DNA from: JBGAPH01 sp046349955
Lineage (GTDB): Bacteria; Planctomycetota; Planctomycetia; Pirellulales; JBGAPH01
Length of the DNA stretch: 64,000 nt
Assembly: GCA_046349955.1 (NCBI GenBank)
Contig: JAXMBI010000031.1
Location: forward strand, 1 to 64,000
Reading direction: 5' to 3'
Notes under the pieces: generated by a model
What the model saw: only the letters and a program-made list of their open reading frames with translations
What the model was told of the DNA's origin: nothing
Databases searched by the model: none
In this document: piece after piece, positions 61,201-64,000 of the stretch
Position numbering within the stretch: position 1 is the stretch's first letter
How the letters are laid out: every line of letters starts with the position of its first letter
Program-made: the position numbers and the translations under genes

Positions 61201-61727
61201 TGAATTCCAGGTAATGTTGTCAATCGGAAAATGCGCTAGCCCGCCACCTTCCGTTGTCGGAATGCCGCTTTGATGAAACAGGTGTGCTGTGCGGAAGCAC
61301 GAAGTGGTGCCCGGCCAGGGCTGGACGAGCGCCCACTTCTCGCTGGGACTGTTTGACAGCGACTCAATCGGTGGAGTGTCCGTGACGATTCCTGAACCGA
61401 CAGCATTAAGCGTCAGGATATAGACGCCGGGCGGTGTGGTTAGCGTCGTGAGTCCGTTGAGCGTATAGAGCGTGCCGGAGCCGCTAATCGACTGTCCAGG
61501 GCCGGAAAGCGTGACATTCACCCCATCGCGCGTAAGGGAGAAGTCGCTCAACGTAACGCCGGTGCAGCTCCGGCTGAACGTAATCTGTGCCGATGCGACG
61601 GGGGTCGTGCGAGGACTGAATACGTCCGCGATACTAGCCGTCAGGGCCACGCCACGTTCCTGATAAAGGTGGTGTTCGGATCAAGACTAACAACTCGCAA
61701 GAATTTAGCGGGGTGCACATTCGGGCG

Positions 61728-62879
61728 TCAAGCGCCCTGAGGTTTCCGCACTCTCAGAATCCTTGCCGCCCGACAGCAAACTTGGACAGCCGCTGATGTA
61801 CCGGGTTCGTTTTCGGCGCTGCCGTGCGGTAACCCCGAGGCCATTGGCTGATTGGCGTTCCCAATGGCATGCCGCGTATGTCGTCGCGCGCACGATGCGA
61901 CTGCACAGAGTGCTGCCAAGACTGACAGCGCTGCCCCTCCGGGCTCGGGCACCTTAATAATCCGGCCTTCGGAAGCGACGTAGACATCGCGCGCCTTTGT
62001 GTAAGCCACTTCTGTCATGGTGCCAAAACGCGTTCCATCATCCAGGAGGTCCTTTTCTGTCGCTAGAACCAAGTCGTTCGCTAGCGCAGTACGCAGCGTG
62101 ATCTGAGTGATGTCGTTGTGCAAATCAGCCAAGTATGCGTACCCGACCCCTTCCTGTCGCGAAATGGCGTACGTCCTCTCTACCCTAAGCGGGATGCCTA
62201 CCGAGTTATCGATGTCGACCAGAAAAGCTCGGTCACCACTCGATGGGATCATCCCGATAATCGCCCCTCGCTCGGAGTCGACAAAGGCAACAAACTCGAG
62301 GAAATCGATGAACGTAGCGCTGTTCGGCACGGGCGCACCGACGCCGCTGCCGTTCAGAGTGAACGGGAAACTGACAAACGCCGTTGCCGGCAGCAGGTAA
62401 CCCGTGTTGCTGTCGAAGAACGCTGTTTTGCCCGCATCATTGATGAGTGGCTCGTAGGGATCGACTGCCACTTTGCCTCCCCCGATCGGATCGCCCGTTT
62501 TCACCAGCGGACCGCTATCGCCGAAAATCACCGCGCCTTGATCCAGCCCACCTCGCCAAACCAGCTTGCCCGTGCTGCTAAGCGAAGGCTGCCCTACGTC
62601 CGTCAGCGCAAAGCCGTCAAAGGGCGTTTCCGTCGACGCGATCAGGCTGGCCGCCTTTGTAGACAGGTCGTAGTCGAAGAGCCCGGCCTGCGGCTTGCCG
62701 GCTTCCTCGAAGGCGCCGCGAAAGACCAGGCGGCCGGTATCCGACACTGCGATGTCGGAGGCGGCAGTGAGCGTCTTGCCCGCCACCACGTCTCCCGGCT
62801 TGATGAGGGCGTGCTGGGCGAAGACCGGACGTCCGAGGCAGAAAAACGCGGTAGCCGCTAGTAAAAGTCGAGTGCGCAT
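61728..62879 (-). CDS. PEP-CTERM sorted exported protein with abnormal tail
   Basis: Protein of 383 residues from the ATG at 62879, after GGAGAAGGAA. Signal peptide LLLAATAFFCLGRPVFAQ. The body is a beta-propeller-like repeat (VSDTGRLVFRGAFEEAGKPQ, LSSTGKLVWRGGLDQGAVIF, INDAGKTAFFDSNTGY) of the type found in planctomycete exported proteins. The sorting signal is VPEPGGAALSVLAALCAVAS followed by CARRH, but instead of ending there the frame continues for ~45 basic residues. Normal PEP-CTERM proteins stop just after the Arg cluster. Exosortase should cleave at PEP. Confidence 0.75.
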   Translation of the reverse strand: MRTRLLLAATAFFCLGRPVFAQHALIKPGDVVAGKTLTAASDIAVSDTGRLVFRGAFEEAGKPQAGLFDYDLSTKAASLIASTETPFDGFALTDVGQPSLSSTGKLVWRGGLDQGAVIFGDSGPLVKTGDPIGGGKVAVDPYEPLINDAGKTAFFDSNTGYLLPATAFVSFPFTLNGSGVGAPVPNSATFIDFLEFVAFVDSERGAIIGMIPSSGDRAFLVDIDNSVGIPLRVERTYAISRQEGVGYAYLADLHNDITQITLRTALANDLVLATEKDLLDDGTRFGTMTEVAYTKARDVYVASEGRIIKVPEPGGAALSVLAALCAVASCARRHTRHAIGNANQPMASGLPHGSAENEPGTSAAVQVCCRAARILRVRKPQGA

Positions 62880-63289
62880 GGTTCCTTCTCCGTCAGTCTC
62901 CGAGCCGGAACGCGGCTCTAACCCTCTGATTGTCGCTCTCCGCTCCGTCCGACGCAACGAAACTGCCAATCTCCAAACGAACGGCCCTATTTGCCAGATC
63001 GCGCAGCCTACCAGCTGCTTCCGCGCATGCAAAAGCCCGCTGACAATCTCGCCAGAGTTGCCAGCGGGCCGGAAGGGCGACTCCGAATGCCAGAACGTCA
63101 TCGACCTTTGCCTGCAATTCTAGGGAGTTCCTAGAAGAGGTCGACCGTTAGCGTGCGAACTGAATTCTCTTCTCGCGACGCAGCAAGCGGGTTGAGTCGT
63201 TTTCCTCATGGCAGTTTTGGCTCATAAAGCATCGCTGCAGTCGTGGTTTCGAGCAACGTTCCTGCTCGGCCACGATCACCTGCCTCGCG
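62880..63289. other. Gap between PEP-CTERM gene and tyrosine recombinase
   Basis: About 410 bases with no convincing gene. It includes a hairpin that could end transcripts from the recombinase (63031-63069). Confidence 0.4.
63031..63069 (-). terminator. Candidate terminator on the minus strand
   Basis: On the minus strand GCCCGCTG (63069-63062) and CAGCGGGC (63042-63035) form an 8-pair stem with a 19-base loop, followed by TTTT. It lies between the recombinase and the PEP-CTERM gene. The long loop makes it a moderate candidate. Confidence 0.4.
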
Positions 63290-64000
63290 TCACACCGAGA
63301 TCCGCTCCACGATGTTCCGCGTGACACGTTTCTGCCGTCGATCGTAGAGGCGCGTGACCCGGGCGTCGGCATGTCCCAGCAGGTGCTGCACGTCTTCCAA
63401 AGGCACCCCCTGCAACAAGAGGTCCGTGGCCGTGCAGGCTCGGAACGAGTGCGGCGAGATGCCGGAGGGGAGGCCGGCGACGCGAATCCGACGTTTGACC
63501 ATTCGGCAGATGTCGGCGCCGGTCAGCGGACGGTCGCCGAGCGTGCCGCTCCGTCCCTGGGAGGTCCGAAACAGCGGGGACTCTTTTCGCTTGGCGGCGG
63601 TCGTGGAACTGGACAGATACTCGAGCAGCAGCTGCTCGAGGTCGTGCCGCACAGGGATGGCGCGCTGCTTGCCCCCTTTTTCGCGAAACCGCAGGCTCCG
63701 CTGCGTACCCTCGTCGACCAGATCGCCGAGCCGCAACGCAGCAACGGCGCCGGCGCGGGCCGCCGTGTAGATGAGCAGCGCGATGATCGCGCGGTCACGG
63801 TAGTCGACCGGCAGCCGCCGCGGGATCGACTGCAACAGCCGGCGGGCTTGCTCGACGGTAATCTCGGGGGTTTTGCCGTCGAGGGCAGAATAGCGTTCCG
63901 TTTTGGCCGACAAAGCTGGGTTCAAAACAACCACGTGCCGCACGACTAACAGGTCAAAAAAACCACGAATCGCCGACATGTGTAGTTTCTTGGTGGGCGG
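63290..64000 (-). CDS. Tyrosine recombinase, N-terminus beyond the window
   Basis: Partial: 236 residues seen and the frame is open to the last base of the window. It covers the end of the core-binding domain (SAIRGFFDLLVVRHVVVLNP) and the full catalytic domain: Arg in TAARAGAVAALRLGD, Lys in REKGGKQRAIPV, HxxR in SPHSFRACTATDLL, then LGHADARVTRLYDRR with the second His and nucleophile Tyr. The family cuts and rejoins DNA for phage, integron or element integration. Together with the serine recombinase at 39-40 kb, this element or a neighbouring one has a second integrase. A 5' ATG at 63979 is internal, since upstream residues (PPTKKLH) fit the family. Confidence 0.9.
   Translation of the reverse strand, partial: PPTKKLHMSAIRGFFDLLVVRHVVVLNPALSAKTERYSALDGKTPEITVEQARRLLQSIPRRLPVDYRDRAIIALLIYTAARAGAVAALRLGDLVDEGTQRSLRFREKGGKQRAIPVRHDLEQLLLEYLSSSTTAAKRKESPLFRTSQGRSGTLGDRPLTGADICRMVKRRIRVAGLPSGISPHSFRACTATDLLLQGVPLEDVQHLLGHADARVTRLYDRRQKRVTRNIVERISV

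Larger units (their letters stand above)
56912..61650 (-). pseudogene. Large repeat protein gene split by an insertion sequence
   Basis: The 5' part runs from the ATG at 61650 to ~58224 (about 1,140 residues). The 3' end (ALQWRRIVSRDPMQVTVDVD and on to the stop at 56912) lies beyond the insertion sequence. The protein starts with a bacterial Ig-like domain (ADVFSPRTTPVASAQITFSR) and carries at least three HG-type beta repeats like those called E1-FCCH-like in phage and surface proteins (TTDVAHGFVTGQIVEVAGV, KTEVAHGLTTNDYIAVFGV, TTEFPHGIPDATDEITEVVV). A middle region (ARHIGFLDECAFRY, DLGDWVMSEYARKMT) could be enzymatic but is not recognised. No signal peptide. Reading through the insertion adds unrelated residues down to 57520. 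Confidence 0.7.
39157..63979. mobile_element. Integrative element at tRNA-Pro (right end not seen)
   Basis: From the serine recombinase onward the gene content changes from housekeeping to accessory: recombinase, DUF1353 protein, exported unknowns, ParB-like protein and VirD4/TraG coupling ATPase (39-47.5 kb), then cargo with duplicated and broken small genes, an insertion sequence and a tyrosine recombinase. The left boundary in the tRNA-Pro 3' end is supported. I found no repeat of that tRNA end further on, so the right boundary is beyond the window or not recognisable. The interval given is therefore a minimum reach of accessory DNA and may contain more than one element. No relaxase or full type IV secretion set is visible. 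Confidence 0.45.

Noticed and set aside
39176..64000. Second copy of the tRNA-Pro 3' end (attR)
   Set aside because: Looked for GGTTCAAATCC or TCGCCCCGAC further along by eye and found none. An exact search would settle this.
1..64000. CRISPR array
   Set aside because: No regularly spaced direct repeats were seen. The repeats present are palindromic REP-type units with irregular spacing.

Overview
The window is GC-rich (clearly above 60 %), densely coded DNA that looks like a chromosome segment of a planctomycete (class Planctomycetia, probably Pirellulales-like). The signs are a DUF1559-type pseudopilin, a PEP-CTERM protein, a very long DUF4175-like membrane protein with a squalene-cyclase-fold partner, an NPCBM-domain protein, a VKOR-thioredoxin fusion and a serine recombinase sitting in a tRNA gene. 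Taxonomy is inferred from these families, not from a marker tree.

Layout. 0.1-11 kb: a PadR regulator and membrane partner, a Nudix hydrolase, an S2P-type M50 protease, a SelA-like protein whose PLP lysine is replaced by Asp, and a four-gene minus-strand operon (DUF4175-like, Lys/Gly-rich exported protein, prenyltransferase-fold protein, NPCBM protein) whose members overlap by ATGA at every junction. 11-18 kb: a soluble histidine kinase and response regulator, a HisA-like/GyrI-like pair, a MASE1 histidine kinase, a strong terminator, greA and a small membrane protein. 18-29 kb: a GntR regulator divergent from eight co-directional genes (2-hydroxyacid dehydrogenase, epimerase, fumarylacetoacetase-like hydrolase, tandem cyclase, MFS transporter, SDR, fused E1 alpha-beta, E2). 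This looks like an inducible pathway that degrades an organic or sugar acid through a 2-oxoacid, delivering an acyl-CoA. 29-34 kb: an exported protein, a pseudopilin and a VKOR fusion. 34-39 kb: conserved core synteny SRP RNA - dnaX - ybaB - recR, then rpoN and tRNA-Pro(GGG).

39.1 kb to the window end is accessory. A large serine recombinase ends inside tRNA-Pro. Behind it lie a DUF1353 protein, exported proteins of unknown function, a ParB-like protein and a VirD4/TraG-type coupling ATPase, so this is an integrative (probably conjugative or mobilizable) element. From 49 kb comes cargo rich in unknowns: a membrane protein with a PLD-like sensor-type C-terminus, a HEPN-like protein with an Rx4H motif, a split FRG-domain protein, two paralogues of an unrecognised ~132-residue family with matching promoters and almost no leader, and duplicated tiny zinc-ribbon genes of which one copy in each pair is broken. 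Further on are a large repeat protein cut by an IS4/IS5-type insertion sequence, a PEP-CTERM protein with an abnormal tail, and a tyrosine recombinase that runs off the window edge. No second copy of the tRNA-Pro 3' end was seen, so the far end of the element is not defined here.
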